This document shows, piece after piece, positions 13,714 through 14,234 of a stretch of DNA of 14,234 nucleotides. The notes beneath the pieces are model-generated. The model saw only the letters and a program-made list of their open reading frames with translations. It made no database searches and had not been told where the DNA came from. Source of the stretch: Opitutaceae bacterium (GTDB lineage Bacteria; Verrucomicrobiota; Verrucomicrobiia; Opitutales; Opitutaceae); assembly GCA_003168315.1 (NCBI GenBank), contig PMSP01000242.1:1-14234 (forward strand), written 5' to 3'. Position 1 is the first letter of the stretch. Every line of letters begins with the position of its first letter. A program made the translations under genes and the position numbers.

Positions 13714-14234
13714 TTCGCCGGAGCCGCCAGGTCGGGTCGCTGCTCCTTGAAAAACCGGGGCCGCATGTCGCCCAGCCACGAATCAACGAAGCGCTCCTGG
13801 AGGTCGATGGGGAGCGTCTTGCCGACTCCGGACTCCCGGGTCGCAAAGAGGACCTCGCCCGTCGGGTCGATGATCGCCGATTCCACGTCGTAGCCGGACG
13901 AGACGATGTAGAGGTGGTTCTCGAGCGCGCGGGCCTTGAGGAGGGTGAGGTATCCCCCGGCGGCCGGGGCGAAGATGATCTCGGCACCCTGGAGGGCCAT
14001 CGCGCGGGCGGGATCCACATATTCCGCGTCCCAGCAGATCATGAGCGCAATCCGGCCGAAATCGGTGTCGAAGACGGGGTAGGCGGCGCCCGGGGTCAGG
14101 CCTCCCTCGACCTCCTCCCGGTGCAGATACACCTTCCGGTACTTTCCCGCCACGTCCCCGTGCCGGTCGATGAGGACGGCGGTGTTGTAGATGGCGCCCC
14201 TGTCCCGCTCGATCAGCCCGGCGACGATGTACAT
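13710..14234 (-). CDS. Carbon-nitrogen hydrolase (nitrilase superfamily), C-terminal part
   Basis: The 174 residues seen are the C-terminal part of a nitrilase-superfamily enzyme. Of the Glu-Lys-Cys triad, the lysine (K34 in KYRKVYLHREE) and the nucleophilic cysteine (C67 in RIALMICWDAEY, followed by QGAEIIFAPAAGG) are present. The catalytic glutamate normally lies 30-50 residues further upstream, beyond the window edge, so the ATG at 14234 is an internal methionine rather than the true start. These enzymes hydrolyse amide, carbamoyl or nitrile C-N bonds in the cytoplasm; the substrate cannot be told. The C-terminus after the last strand is short (ERFVDSWLGDMRPRFFKEQR). The TAG stop at 13712-13710 overlaps the tonB-like gene's stop. 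Confidence 0.88.
   Translation of the reverse strand: MYIVAGLIERDRGAIYNTAVLIDRHGDVAGKYRKVYLHREEVEGGLTPGAAYPVFDTDFGRIALMICWDAEYVDPARAMALQGAEIIFAPAAGGYLTLLKARALENHLYIVSSGYDVESAIIDPTGEVLFATRESGVGKTLPIDLQERFVDSWLGDMRPRFFKEQRPDLAAPAN

Noticed and set aside
1..14234. tRNA or rRNA genes, CRISPR arrays, insertion sequences, integrase or attachment sites.
   Set aside because: None was seen: no cloverleaf-like sequence, regularly spaced short repeats, transposase motifs or terminal inverted repeats.

Overview
The window is about 14.2 kb of very GC-rich bacterial DNA (roughly two-thirds G+C by eye) and is densely coding. It most likely comes from a member of Verrucomicrobiota, probably Opitutales/Opitutaceae. 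The main clue is a segment around 4365-4553 that reads like the N-terminal TonB-box and plug region of the TonB-dependent receptors abundant in that lineage (SPFTVDAPEDKG, then NSTLAGTRVRTDLKDI). The duplicated RLINxSTRAQVGTGGNxLI module of the NHL-repeat protein also recurs in that phylum. This placement is inference from motifs, not from a search.

Layout. (1) 3-794, plus strand: the C-terminal part of a PQQ-dependent sugar/sorbosone dehydrogenase-like beta-propeller, cut by the left edge. (2) 791-2701, minus strand: a secreted six-repeat NHL beta-propeller with two copies of a ~130-residue C-terminal module; its stop codon overlaps that of gene 1. (3) 2702-2985: the intergenic region between divergent genes, holding the only AT-richer patch and an imperfect inverted repeat at 2833-2860. 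(4) 2986-13713, plus strand: four closely spaced genes that look like one operon: an ECF sigma factor, an inner-membrane protein with an anti-sigma-like N-terminus, a receptor-plug-like segment and a YfbK-type von Willebrand A domain, a 2,325-residue exported/membrane protein built by internal duplication, and a TonB-family protein. Gaps are 8, 34 and 42 bases. (5) 13710-14234, minus strand: a nitrilase-superfamily amidohydrolase cut by the right edge, again sharing its stop bases with the convergent neighbour.

How the operon may work (inference). The sigma factor would be held by the cytoplasmic N-terminal part of the vWA protein. The periplasmic part of that protein carries a TonB-box/plug-like stretch and an intact MIDAS metal site. 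The giant protein would present two large beta-rich periplasmic halves joined by a bundle of about six membrane helices. The co-encoded TonB-like protein could contact the plug-like segment or an outer-membrane partner. Together they suggest an envelope-sensing or envelope-spanning assembly that controls its own sigma factor. No ExbB/ExbD, RNA gene, CRISPR array, insertion sequence or convincing intrinsic terminator was seen.
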